A stretch of DNA of 64,000 bases from Kutzneria chonburiensis (GCF_028622115.1 NZ_CP097263.1:3844001-3908000); one strand, 5' to 3'; shown: positions 1 to 7,915, counted from the stretch's first letter. Notes: generated from the letters alone by a model not told the origin. Program-made: numbers and translations.

Positions 1-113
1 GGGACCAACAGGCCAAGGCCGGTGGCCACGGCCGCGACGAGGAGGGTCACGGCCAGGCCGGGCAGCCGGGTCGCGATGTGCGTCTGCGGTGCCGCGACGG
101 CGGTGCGGGCCAT
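1..113 (-). CDS. Membrane protein, N-terminal fragment (possibly YeiH-type putative sulfate exporter)
   Basis: Only the first 37 codons lie in the window; the gene continues beyond base 1. It starts at an ATG behind a strong AGGAGGTGG ribosome site. The visible N-terminus has a short polar stretch (MARTAVAAPQTHIATRLPG) followed by a hydrophobic helix rich in Leu, Ala and Val. A Pro-Gly just before a first helix resembles the start of YeiH-family (UPF0324) exporters, but 37 residues cannot establish the family. It is transcribed divergently from the GntR gene at 186, with the paired operator between them, so it is the likely target of that regulator. Confidence 0.5.
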   Translation of the reverse strand, partial: MARTAVAAPQTHIATRLPGLAVTLLVAAVATGLGLLV

Positions 114-123
114 GACCACCTCC

Positions 124-163
124 TAATGTCCGTACATTTACGCTACGAGATGTTCGGACATTA
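124..163. promoter_or_regulatory. Paired GntR-type operator in the divergent promoter
   Basis: Two 14-bp sites in opposite orientation: TAATGTCCGTACAT at 124-137 and, on the other strand, TAATGTCCGAACAT at 150-163. They differ at one base and each is itself nearly palindromic. They lie just upstream of both divergent genes, as expected for an autoregulated GntR repressor. Confidence 0.7.
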
Positions 164-185
164 GGCAACCGGTAGCGTTGCCCTC

Positions 186-941
186 GTGGCGGGGCGCACA
201 TTGGACCGGGCCGGATCGACACCGCTGTGGCAGCAGCTCCAGACGGCGTTGCTGGAGAGGTTGTCGGCCGGGGAGTTCGCTTCGGCGTTCCCGGGGGAGA
301 TGGCGCTCGTCGAGGAGTACGACGTCAGCCGGTCGACCGTGCGGCAGGCGTTGCGGCAGCTCAGGGCCGATGGCGTGATCGTCGCGGAGCGGGGACGGCA
401 GCCCCGGGTGGCGGCGGTGCCGGAGATCCATCAGCCGCTGGGGGCGCTGTATTCGCTCTTCGCGTCGGTCGAGGCGGCGGGGTTGTCGCAGGACTCCGTG
501 GTGCGGGTGTTGGACGTGCGGGCTGATGGCGTGGTGGCGGAGCGACTGGGGTTGGAGGGGTCGACGCCGCTGGTGTATTTGGAGCGGTTGAGGCTGGCCG
601 GGGGTGAGCCGTTGGCGATCGACCGGGTGTGGTTGCCGGCTTCGGTCGCGTCTCCGCTGCTGGAGGCGGATTTCAGCCACACGAGTTTGTATGGGGAGCT
701 CGCGGCGCGCACGGGGGTTCGGCTGGACGCGGGGCATGAGGACGTGCATGCGGTGATCCCGACGCCGGCCGAGTTGAAGCAGCTTCACTGCCCTGGTGGG
801 ACCGCCCTGTTTGCGATCAACCGGCTGGGGTCGTCGCAGGGGCGGGCGGTGGAGTGGCGGCAGACGCGGGTGCGGGGGGATCGGTTTGCGTTGACGGCGG
901 AGTTCACGGCGCAGTTTGGGTATCGGTTCATGCAGCGGTGA
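186..941 (+). CDS. GntR-family transcriptional regulator with UTRA effector domain
   Basis: 251 residues from a GTG 22 bases after the distal operator half. Residues about 10-75 form the GntR winged helix (STPLWQQLQTALLERL, then SRSTVRQALRQLRADGVI with the basic wing ERGRQPRV). Residues about 90-245 fit the UTRA ligand-binding fold of the HutC subgroup, ending with the typical VEWRQTRVRGDRFALTAEF segment. Such proteins are dimeric repressors released by a small metabolite. The paired sites at 124-163 are the likely operator and the divergent membrane protein the likely target. The effector cannot be told from sequence. Confidence 0.9.
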   Translation: MAGRTLDRAGSTPLWQQLQTALLERLSAGEFASAFPGEMALVEEYDVSRSTVRQALRQLRADGVIVAERGRQPRVAAVPEIHQPLGALYSLFASVEAAGLSQDSVVRVLDVRADGVVAERLGLEGSTPLVYLERLRLAGGEPLAIDRVWLPASVASPLLEADFSHTSLYGELAARTGVRLDAGHEDVHAVIPTPAELKQLHCPGGTALFAINRLGSSQGRAVEWRQTRVRGDRFALTAEFTAQFGYRFMQR

Positions 942-959
942 CGGCGGGGTTGCACGGTT

Positions 960-1004
960 GGCGCGGTTTGGGTGGGGGTTGGTGCGGTTTGGTGCGGGGG
1001 TTTA
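960..1004 (+). other. G-rich tract outside the left palindromic element
   Basis: A run of GGTTTGGG, GGGGGTT, GGTTTGG and GGGGG blocks on the plus strand directly outside the left palindrome. A matching C-rich tract lies outside the right palindrome (2640-2765), so these flanks are also inverted relative to each other. Several G-runs could support a G-quadruplex. Confidence 0.45.
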
Positions 1005-1014
1005 ATTCGGTGTG

Positions 1015-1137
1015 GTCGCGTGGATTTGGTGTGGAGCCTCTGCGCGATGGCCCAAGGGCTAAAAGCGGGCAGGACGAGCCTGCCCTTGGCCTGTCAATTG
1101 TACGCCATCGCGCCCCTCCACACAAAATCCACGCGAC
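1015..1137 (+). repeat. Palindromic element, left copy
   Basis: A 123-bp near-complete inverted repeat. Outer arms 1015-1036 and 1116-1137 pair with a single mismatch. GCGCGATGGC at 1042-1051 pairs with GCCATCGCGC at 1104-1113, and CCAAGGG/GGGCAGG near 1052-1073 pair with CCTGCCC/CCCTTGG near 1079-1089. The 107-bp core (1023-1129) is identical to the reverse complement of 2493-2599 on the far side of the HNH gene. Confidence 0.9.
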
Positions 1138-1251
1138 TGGTCGGAGTTGCCGTGTTGTGGTGTGGCGGGAGGAAAGAAAAGCCTTTCTGTCCGGCGGGAT
1201 TCACCCGTTAGGGATTCGCGTTCGATCTTGTGTTCGAGTATTCTCAGAAGT

Positions 1252-2394
1252 ATGGAACTCACCCGCGACATCGAGAGCATGGAACCCACCGGGGCCATGT
1301 TCGATCTGGTGGTGGGCGTGGATCCCGCGAGCCTGACCCAAGAACAGTTGGTCAATTTCGTGGGGGCGGCCCGGAAGGTGCGGGCCGTGTGTGAATGGGC
1401 CGAACATGAGGCCCTCAACCACATCGACGACCTCACCGAATTGGCGATGGCCACGAAGGTGTCAGAGCCGGCCCTGGCCCGGTCCCAGGAGATCGCCGCC
1501 GCTCTGGAGACTCACCCCGCGCTGGCCGAGCGGTTCCGCCGGGGAGAGATCGACCTGGCCCGGTTCGCCGCAGCCTGGGAACGCACCCGCCACCTCACCG
1601 ACCCGGCCCAGGTCGCCGAGGTCGACCAGGCCCTGGCCGAGCAGGCCGCCGGCATGACCCGGACGCAGGTGTGCCGCAAGGCCACCGCGCTGGTCGCCAA
1701 AGCCGACCCCGACGGCCACGAGCAACGCTGCCACAAAGCCAAAAACGACCGGCAAGTCGGGATCTCCGCCTTGCCCGACGGCATGGCCAAGCTCGTGTGG
1801 ATCCTCCCCGCGACCGAGGCTCACCAGCTGTTCCAGCAGATCTGCGCGGATGCGAAGTCGCTGCCGAAGGATGAGCGCACCACCGACCAGAAACGCTCGG
1901 ACGTGCTCTGGGATCGCTTGCGGGGCAAGCACACCAACTGGAACGTCCGCACCTTCGTGACCATCTCGATGGAGACCTTGCTTGGTCTCACGAATGACCC
2001 CGGCCTGCTCGCCGGCTACGGGCCGATCACGGCCGAAGCGGCCCGGGAACTGGCCATGCACGGCCCCTTCCGAGGCCTCCTCCTCGACGAGTACCAGCAG
2101 ATCAGCGCCATCAGCACCGACACCTACCGACCCACCACCCTGATGAAAGAGACGTCCGTTGCTCGGGCCGGCGGGACCTGCACCGCCCCCGGCTGCACCC
2201 TGCCCATCCAGGAACACGACCACATCACCCCCTGGCCCACAGGCCGCACCCAAGCCACCAACCTCCAAGGGCTCTGCACCTGGCACCACCACCGCAAACA
2301 CGACAACTACACAGTGACCCAGGATTCAGACGGCACCACTCACTGGATCACCCCGGCCGGCCGCCACCACACCACCCGCCCCATGCGGCACTAA
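1252..2394 (+). CDS. DUF222 (13E12-type) protein with C-terminal HNH endonuclease domain
   Basis: 380 residues if started at ATG 1252, chosen because the conserved DUF222 start region (FDLVVGVDPASLTQEQLVNFV) follows closely; an in-frame TTG at 1147 is less likely. Residues about 15-280 are the helical DUF222 domain. The C-terminus carries an HNH module: paired cysteines CTAPGC, then EHDHITPW, NLQGLC and WHHHRKHD, matching the zinc-stabilised HNH/McrA fold. Predicted to cut DNA; the target is unknown. It stands alone between two identical inverted palindromes, unlike its neighbours. No strong ribosome site is visible. Confidence 0.9.
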   Translation: MELTRDIESMEPTGAMFDLVVGVDPASLTQEQLVNFVGAARKVRAVCEWAEHEALNHIDDLTELAMATKVSEPALARSQEIAAALETHPALAERFRRGEIDLARFAAAWERTRHLTDPAQVAEVDQALAEQAAGMTRTQVCRKATALVAKADPDGHEQRCHKAKNDRQVGISALPDGMAKLVWILPATEAHQLFQQICADAKSLPKDERTTDQKRSDVLWDRLRGKHTNWNVRTFVTISMETLLGLTNDPGLLAGYGPITAEAARELAMHGPFRGLLLDEYQQISAISTDTYRPTTLMKETSVARAGGTCTAPGCTLPIQEHDHITPWPTGRTQATNLQGLCTWHHHRKHDNYTVTQDSDGTTHWITPAGRHHTTRPMRH

Positions 2395-2487
2395 CCGGGA
2401 AACGGGCACCGGGAAAAGGGTGCACAGTGGGAACTAAAACCCAGCCACCACCATTCCTTCACACACCGATCGCCAACTCCCCGAATT

Positions 2488-2604
2488 GGGTCGATTTTGT
2501 GTGGAGGGGCGCGATGGCGTACAATTGACAGGCCAAGGGCAGGCTCGTCCTGCCCGCTTTTAGCCCTTGGGCCATCGCGCAGAGGCTCCACACCAAATCG
2601 ACCC
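2488..2604 (-). repeat. Palindromic element, right copy (inverted)
   Basis: The core 2493-2599 is the exact reverse complement of 1023-1129. The outermost stem differs: GGGTC (2488-2492) pairs with GACCC (2600-2604), while the left copy uses GTCGCGTG with CACGCGAC. Pairing is kept although the bases changed, which argues that the hairpin itself matters. Confidence 0.9.
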
Positions 2605-2770
2605 ATAAACCGAAGTCCCCCGGGAAACTACACGGCACGCGCACCAAACCCAACCCCCACAAAGGGCGGGTGGGTGGGCCACCAAACCCAACCCACAAAC
2701 CCAACCCACAAACCCACCCCACCACCCACCAACACTCACACCCACAAACAACCCTCAACCGCCCCAGACC
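2605..2770. other. Non-coding C-rich tract beyond the right palindrome
   Basis: No credible gene. From about 2640 it holds repeated ACCAAACCCAACCC and ACAAACCC blocks, mirroring the G-rich tract on the left side of the element. Strand-asymmetric and possibly quadruplex-forming on the minus strand. Confidence 0.5.
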
Positions 2771-3109
2771 TCACCTCAACCGCCGAGCCGTCTGATGCGC
2801 CGTAGCCAATTCCCTTCGAGCCTGCGCCCGCATAGAATCTGGCAGCTCCTCCACCCCATGAAACAGCACCACAAAGTGCTGCATGCACATCATCAACAAC
2901 GCCACCGGCTCCGCCTTCTCCCCCAGCGGCCCCGCACTCCCCGCCACCGCCTCCCGCAGCACGTCAAGCTCCCTCTCCAACCCCCGCACCACCTCCCCCA
3001 GCGGATATCCCCCACTCCCCCGCACCGGATGACCATCCAGCAACACCGCCACCCGCCGCGCCGCCCCCGCAATCGCCCCAGCCGCGCCCACCACCAACTC
3101 CCCGCTCAT
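2771..3109 (-). CDS. Small hypothetical protein translationally coupled to the UvrA-like gene
   Basis: 112 residues; ATG at 3109 overlaps the UvrA stop in an ATGA junction, so the two form an operon. The sequence is mostly helical with Ala, Val and Arg and a central MMCMQHFVVLFHGVEE segment. I recognise no domain. Its place directly after a DrrC-like protein suggests an accessory role, but that is inference from position only. Confidence 0.6.
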   Translation of the reverse strand: MSGELVVGAAGAIAGAARRVAVLLDGHPVRGSGGYPLGEVVRGLERELDVLREAVAGSAGPLGEKAEPVALLMMCMQHFVVLFHGVEELPDSMRAQARRELATAHQTARRLR

Positions 3110-5415
3110 CGAACGGTCGCCCCCAACGCCTCCCGCAACGCATCCCCCGTGTGCGACCCCTCAATCCCCACCAGTTCCCCCGGCGGCCCGGAGAACAGCA
3201 CCCGCCCACCAGCGCTCCCACCCTCCGGCCCCAGGTCGATCACCCAATCCGCGCGGGCAATCACCTCCAGGTTGTGCTCGATCACGATCACACTCGCGCC
3301 CCGCTCGGACACCAACCGCTCCAACACCTCCACCAACCGCTCCACATCGGACATGTGCAGCCCACTGGTCGGCTCATCCAGCACATACACCGCCCCATCC
3401 CGATGCAGATGCGACGCCAACTTGATCCGCTGGCACTCACCCCCGGACAAACTCGGCAAAGCCTGCCCGAGCCGCAAATACTCCAGCCCAACATCCACCA
3501 ACCCACGCAACACCGACACCACCGAGGCCACCGAGGCCACCGAGGCCACCGAGGCCACCGACGCCACCGGCCTAACACCACCAAAGAACGCCACCGCCTC
3601 GGCCACCGTCAGGTCCAGCACATCGCCGATCGACAGCCCACCGAGCCGGTACGCCAACACCTCCGCGTTGTACCGCCGCCCCTCGCACGCCCCGCACACG
3701 CTGCTGATCCCGGCCAGGAAGCCGAGGTCGGTCACGATCACCCCGGCCCCCTCGCACTCCCGGCACGCCCCGGCCGAGTTGGCGCTGAACAGCCCCGCAC
3801 CAACCCCGTTGGCCTTGGCGAACGCCTTGCGGATGGGGTCCATGGCCTCGGTGTAGGTCGCGACACTGGACCGCCGGTTGGCCGTCGGCGCGGACTGGTC
3901 GACGACGATCGCGTCGGGGTATCGCGCACTGTAAGACCCATACAGCAGTGAGCTCTTACCGGACCCGGCGACACCTGTGACCGCGGTCAGCACCCCGGTC
4001 GGGATCTCGACGCTGACGTCCCGCAGGTTGTTCAGCGTCACGCCGGTCAGCGGCATCCACCCGGTCGGGCGCCGCACCTGAGCCTTCAGCGACGGCCGTT
4101 CCTTCCAACACCGACCGGTGACGGTCCCTGAATCCGCCAGCGCCGCAACGGTTCCTTCGAAAACCACCTCGCCACCGGCCCCACCGGCCCCGGGACCGAC
4201 GTCGATCACGTGGTCGGCGAAGCCGATCACGTCCCGGTCGTGTTCCACCACCAGCACGGTGTTTCCGTTGTCCCGCAACGTGGTCAGCAGCGAAGTCAGC
4301 CGGCCGACGTCCCGCGCGTGCAGCCCGATGCTCGGCTCGTCGAAGACGTACAGCAGGTCGGACAGCGTGCTGGCCAACTGCCGGACGATCTTGATCCGCT
4401 GCGATTCGCCGCCGGACAACGTGTCGGTGGCCCGGTCCAGCGACACATACCCGAGACCGATCTCCACCAGGTGCCCGACCCGCCGCCGGAGCCCGTCCAG
4501 CACCGGGGCGACGGCCGGCAAATTGAAGCCGGCCAACACGTCCAGCAGCGCCGAAGCCTCCAAAGAGGACAGTTCGGCGATGTTGTGACCATCGATCCGG
4601 GACTCCAACGCGGCCGGCGAGAGTCGGCTGCCGCCACAGTCCCCGCACACCGCCGAGGTCGTGAACCGCTCCACCATCTGCCGGGTGCGCTCCGAGGTCT
4701 CGCCGCTGTCCTTGCGCACGTACAGCCGCCGGAACTTGACCACTGCCCCCTCGTAGCCGGCGTTGATCTTCTGGCCGAGGTTCTCCACCTCGACGGTGCC
4801 ACCCTCCCCGTACAGCAGGTCCTCCAGCTCCGCGGCCGAGAACGAGCCGACCGGGCGGTCCACGTCGAAGCGGTTGGCGAAGATCTGCCAGTGCCAGGTG
4901 CCGACCTTGAACGACGGCGCCAGCAGCGCGCCCTCGGCCAGCGACAACGCCGGATCGAGGAACACCGCCAGGTCGACGTCGGTGACCACGCCGAGCCCCT
5001 CGCACGTGGCGCACATGCCCGACGGCATGTTGAACGAGAACGCATCCGCCGGCCCGATGTACGGGTCGCCGGCGCGGGAGAACAGCAGCCGCAGCAGCGG
5101 GGCGATGTCGGTGATGGTGCCGACGGTCGACCGCGATCCGCCGCCGAGCCGTCGCTGGTCGACCAGGACCACGGCCGGCAGGTGCTCGATGAGGTCGACG
5201 TCCGGCCGCGCCCGATGGGGCAGGAAACTGCGGACGAAGGCGGGCAGGGTCTCGTGCAGCTGCCGCTGGGCCTCCGCCGCGATGGTGTCGAACACGAGCG
5301 ACGACTTGCCGGAGCCGGACACGCCGGTCACCACGGTGATCGTCCGCTTGGGTATGTCCACGTCCACGCCGGTCAGGTTGTGCTCGCGGGCGCCCAGTAC
5401 CCGAACGAATTCCAT
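3106..5415 (-). CDS. Short UvrA-family ABC ATPase (DrrC-like, drug-resistance type)
   Basis: 769 residues against roughly 950 for housekeeping UvrA, matching the short UvrA class that includes DrrC of daunorubicin producers. Two ABC halves are visible: Walker A GVSGSGKSS at residues 31-39 and GVAGSGKSS near 490; signatures LSGGESQRIK and LSGGECQRIK; UvrA-type zinc cysteines CATC, CGDC, CREC and CGAC. Members bind DNA and are thought to strip or sense intercalated drugs rather than do standard excision repair. Ahead of the second signature a run of Ala-Ser-Val triplets is encoded by a 9-bp tandem repeat. Divergent from a double-MerR regulator and coupled to a small downstream gene. Confidence 0.88.
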   Translation of the reverse strand: MEFVRVLGAREHNLTGVDVDIPKRTITVVTGVSGSGKSSLVFDTIAAEAQRQLHETLPAFVRSFLPHRARPDVDLIEHLPAVVLVDQRRLGGGSRSTVGTITDIAPLLRLLFSRAGDPYIGPADAFSFNMPSGMCATCEGLGVVTDVDLAVFLDPALSLAEGALLAPSFKVGTWHWQIFANRFDVDRPVGSFSAAELEDLLYGEGGTVEVENLGQKINAGYEGAVVKFRRLYVRKDSGETSERTRQMVERFTTSAVCGDCGGSRLSPAALESRIDGHNIAELSSLEASALLDVLAGFNLPAVAPVLDGLRRRVGHLVEIGLGYVSLDRATDTLSGGESQRIKIVRQLASTLSDLLYVFDEPSIGLHARDVGRLTSLLTTLRDNGNTVLVVEHDRDVIGFADHVIDVGPGAGGAGGEVVFEGTVAALADSGTVTGRCWKERPSLKAQVRRPTGWMPLTGVTLNNLRDVSVEIPTGVLTAVTGVAGSGKSSLLYGSYSARYPDAIVVDQSAPTANRRSSVATYTEAMDPIRKAFAKANGVGAGLFSANSAGACRECEGAGVIVTDLGFLAGISSVCGACEGRRYNAEVLAYRLGGLSIGDVLDLTVAEAVAFFGGVRPVASVASVASVASVASVVSVLRGLVDVGLEYLRLGQALPSLSGGECQRIKLASHLHRDGAVYVLDEPTSGLHMSDVERLVEVLERLVSERGASVIVIEHNLEVIARADWVIDLGPEGGSAGGRVLFSGPPGELVGIEGSHTGDALREALGATVR
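3521..3565. repeat. 9-bp tandem repeat inside the UvrA-like gene
   Basis: Four perfect ACCGAGGCC units and a fifth (ACCGACGCC) with one change. Each unit is three codons and adds one Ala-Ser-Val triplet, so copy-number change would lengthen or shorten the protein without breaking frame. Confidence 0.9.
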
Positions 5416-5418
5416 GGC

Positions 5419-5436
5419 TTCAAGCGTATCGTTGAA
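5419..5436. promoter_or_regulatory. Inverted repeat between uvrA-like and MerR genes
   Basis: TTCAA at 5419-5423 and TTGAA at 5432-5436 form an inverted repeat with an 8-bp spacer in the 60-bp divergent region, beside the UvrA-like start codon. A plausible binding site for the adjacent MerR protein, by position only. Confidence 0.4.
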
Positions 5437-5475
5437 CCGCCCAGTGCAGACTTTTCCAGTACGACCGGGGGAAAC

Positions 5476-6168
5476 GTGGTAAAAACCCTCAATCGGCCGG
5501 TTGACCTGGCCCGACTCGTCGGGATATCACCGCAGCAGGTCCGCAACTACCTCGACGCGGGCGTCCTGCCGCCGGCCACGCGGTCCGACACCGGCTACCG
5601 CCAGCTCGACGACCGGCACCGGAAGGCACTGCTGGCCTACCGGGCGCTGGCCGCCGGCCACGGGTGGAACGCCGCCGGGGACATCATGCGCGCCATCCAC
5701 GCCGACGACGTGCACCAAGCGCTGGCGCTGGTCGACGCCGGTCACGCCGAGCTGCACCGGCAGCGGGAAGCGCTGCGGCTGACCGCCGACGCGCTGGAAA
5801 CGGTTGTGGACAGCGAACCTCCGCAGCGGGCGGCCATGCGGATCGGCGAGCTCGCGGCCCACCTCGGCGTCCGCACCTCCGCGCTTCGGGTCTGGGAGGA
5901 CGCCGAACTGCTGACGCCGCAACGGGATCCGGCCACCGGCTATCGCACGTACGGGCCGCGGGAGATCAGGGACGCGCGGATCATCCTGATGCTGCGTCAC
6001 GGCATGCACGGCTTGCCACAGATCCGGCCGATCCTGGACGATCTGCGCCGCAGCGGCAGCCGCGACGCCTTGGCGGTGGCGATCGCCCAGCGGCACGCCG
6101 ACCTGGGCCGTCAGGCCGAGGCCATGCTGGCCGCCGCTGCCCTGCTGCACGCCTACCTGGGCAGATAA
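5476..6168 (+). CDS. MerR-family regulator with two tandem MerR DNA-binding domains
   Basis: 230 residues from GTG 5476, the first start giving an intact first domain. Residues about 7-65 are one MerR helix-turn-helix ([23 protein letters not shown]) and residues about 115-185 a second ([21 protein letters not shown], then [17 protein letters not shown]). MerR proteins usually carry one such domain and dimerise, so a single chain with two may bind as a pseudo-dimer. No cysteine-rich metal loop is present; an organic ligand is more likely. Divergent from the UvrA-like resistance gene, its probable target. Confidence 0.85.
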   Translation: MVKTLNRPVDLARLVGISPQQVRNYLDAGVLPPATRSDTGYRQLDDRHRKALLAYRALAAGHGWNAAGDIMRAIHADDVHQALALVDAGHAELHRQREALRLTADALETVVDSEPPQRAAMRIGELAAHLGVRTSALRVWEDAELLTPQRDPATGYRTYGPREIRDARIILMLRHGMHGLPQIRPILDDLRRSGSRDALAVAIAQRHADLGRQAEAMLAAAALLHAYLGR

Positions 6169-6207
6169 CGGTCCAGGCGTTAGCCGGCCGGATGTTTCAA
6201 TGTCGCG

Positions 6208-6678
6208 GTGGATCGAATCGACCGGCAGATCCTTTCGGAGCTGCAACGCGACGGCAGGCTCAGCAACGCCGAGCTGGCCGAACGAGTGGGCCTCACGCCG
6301 TCGCCGTGCCTGCGCCGGGTGAACCGACTCGAGCAGGACGGTGTGATCCGCGGCTACCGGGCCCGGCTGGACCCGGCGGCGGTCGGCCGCGGCTTCCAGG
6401 CGTTCGTCAGCGTGGTGATGGCCAAGGAGGACCGGCCGACGGTGGCGGAGTTCGAGCAGCGGATCGCCGAGCTGCCCGAGGTGGTGGAGGCGATGCGGCT
6501 GTTCGGCGATCCGGACTACCTGCTGCGGATCGCGGTCGCCGACATCGCGGCGTACGAGCGGCTGCACACCGACACGCTGTCGCTGCTACCGGGCGTTGCC
6601 CGCCTTACTTCGCACCTGACCATGAAACAGGTGAAAGAGGATGCAGGATTGCCGGTCGAAACGGCCATTACGCCCTGA
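6208..6678 (+). CDS. Lrp/AsnC-family transcriptional regulator
   Basis: 156 residues from GTG 6208. The N-terminal helix-turn-helix (IDRQILSELQRDGRLSNAEL, then VGLTPSPCLRRVNRLEQDGVI) is followed from about residue 65 by the RAM effector domain, with the typical LFGDPDYLLRIAVADIAAYE segment. Such proteins form octamers that sense amino acids. It lies 12 bases upstream of the P450 gene on the same strand and may be cotranscribed with it. The ligand is not predictable. Confidence 0.9.
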   Translation: MDRIDRQILSELQRDGRLSNAELAERVGLTPSPCLRRVNRLEQDGVIRGYRARLDPAAVGRGFQAFVSVVMAKEDRPTVAEFEQRIAELPEVVEAMRLFGDPDYLLRIAVADIAAYERLHTDTLSLLPGVARLTSHLTMKQVKEDAGLPVETAITP

Positions 6679-6690
6679 CCCGCTGGCACC

Positions 6691-7881
6691 ATGGACAAGG
6701 TGAAGCTCGACAAGGCATGGATCCAGGACCCGTGGCCGCTCTACGCCGAGATGCGCCGCCAGGGGCCGCTGCGCCGCGTGACCATGCCCGACGGCGTGCC
6801 CGGCTGGCTGGTGACCGACCACGCGCAGGCCCGGGCGCTGCTCGACGACCGCAGGCTGAGCAAGAACGTCGTACGGGCGCGGCCGCTGTTCCCGCCGAAC
6901 GCGGCTGCCGGCTACGGCACGCGGCTGTCCGAGCACATGCTCAACGACGACCCGCCCAACCACACCCGGCTGCGCAAGCTGGTCACGAAGGCGTTCACCA
7001 GCCGGGCGGTGAGCCGGTTGCGGCCGCGGATCGAGCAGATCGTCGACGAGCTGCTGGACGGCATCGACGGCGAGACCGACTTCATCGAGTCCTTCGCCTT
7101 CCCGCTGCCCATCGCGGTGATCAGCGAGCTGCTCGGCGTGCCACCTGAGGATCACTCACGGATCCGGGCCTGGAGCAAGATCTTCGTGTCCGGAGTGACG
7201 GGTACACCGTTGGCCGAGGCGGCCCGTGACCAGGATCGGCTGCTGCGGGACCTGATCCGGGCCAAGCGGGCGGTGCCGACCGAGGACCTGCTCAGCGATC
7301 TCGTGCACGTGTCGGACGAGGGCGACCAGCTGTCCGAGGACGAGCTGGTGTCGATGGCCTTCCTGCTGCTGTTCGCCGGCCACGAGACGACCGTGCACCT
7401 GCTCGGCAACGCCGTGTACCAGCTGCTGACCAACCCCAAGCAGCAGGAGCTGCTGCGCGGCGATCCCGGTCTGCTGCCCGGCGCGGTCGAGGAGTTCCTG
7501 CGCATCGGCAGCCCGATCCACATCGCCACGCTGCGGTTCACCACCGAGGCCGTGTCCGTCGACGACGTGGAGATCCCGGCCGGCGAGTTCGTGATGATCT
7601 CGCTGCTGGCCGCCAACGCCGACGAGGCCCGGTTCGACGACCCGCACGAGCTGGACCTGACCCGGCCGGCCGGCGGGCATCTGGCCTTCGGGCACGGCAT
7701 CCACTACTGCCTCGGCGCGCCGCTGGCCCGGCTGGAGGGCGAGATCGCCATCGGCCGGCTGCTGGCCCGGTTCCCGTCGCTGCGGCTGGCCGTCGACCCG
7801 GCCGAGCTGCACTGGCGGACCAGCACGCTGGTGCACGGGCTGCGGCAGCTGCCGATAATTGCCTCGACAGATGCGGTGTGA
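6691..7881 (+). CDS. Cytochrome P450 (CYP107-like)
   Basis: 396 residues, normal for a soluble actinobacterial P450. Visible landmarks: I-helix AGHETT at 229-234 for oxygen activation, ExxR at 268-271, and heme loop FGHGIHYCLGAP with the axial cysteine at 340. The HLAFGHGIHYCLG signature and the overall layout match the CYP107 group that hydroxylates macrolides and other secondary metabolites. No ferredoxin or biosynthetic genes are adjacent, so the substrate is unknown and general xenobiotic oxidation is equally possible. Confidence 0.92.
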   Translation: MDKVKLDKAWIQDPWPLYAEMRRQGPLRRVTMPDGVPGWLVTDHAQARALLDDRRLSKNVVRARPLFPPNAAAGYGTRLSEHMLNDDPPNHTRLRKLVTKAFTSRAVSRLRPRIEQIVDELLDGIDGETDFIESFAFPLPIAVISELLGVPPEDHSRIRAWSKIFVSGVTGTPLAEAARDQDRLLRDLIRAKRAVPTEDLLSDLVHVSDEGDQLSEDELVSMAFLLLFAGHETTVHLLGNAVYQLLTNPKQQELLRGDPGLLPGAVEEFLRIGSPIHIATLRFTTEAVSVDDVEIPAGEFVMISLLAANADEARFDDPHELDLTRPAGGHLAFGHGIHYCLGAPLARLEGEIAIGRLLARFPSLRLAVDPAELHWRTSTLVHGLRQLPIIASTDAV

Positions 7882-7915
7882 TGGAGGCACGCACACCCGC
7901 TGAGGAGCTGCCCCG

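Larger units (their letters stand above)
1015..2604 (+). mobile_element. Candidate DUF222/HNH element bounded by inverted palindromic repeats
   Basis: A single HNH nuclease gene is enclosed by two inward-facing copies of a 107-bp identical core. DUF222 proteins are the 13E12 repeat family of mycobacteria, a multicopy family with a mobile-element reputation. No transposase or obvious target-site duplication is visible, so mobility is inferred from architecture. The repeats may instead be dispersed palindromic elements that happen to flank the gene. Confidence 0.5.

Noticed and set aside
972-1211. Short frames across both palindromes reading SLCAMAQGLKAGRTSLPLACQLYA
   Set aside because: The same peptide appears from both copies only because the DNA palindrome is identical; no ribosome site, and the repeat explains it.
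3521-3565. Possible CRISPR-like repeat
   Set aside because: The units are contiguous, 9 bp, with no spacers, and lie inside a coding region.
4210-5475. Long plus-strand frame running into the MerR gene
   Set aside because: It lies antisense to the UvrA-like gene; homology to MerR begins only at the GTG at 5476.
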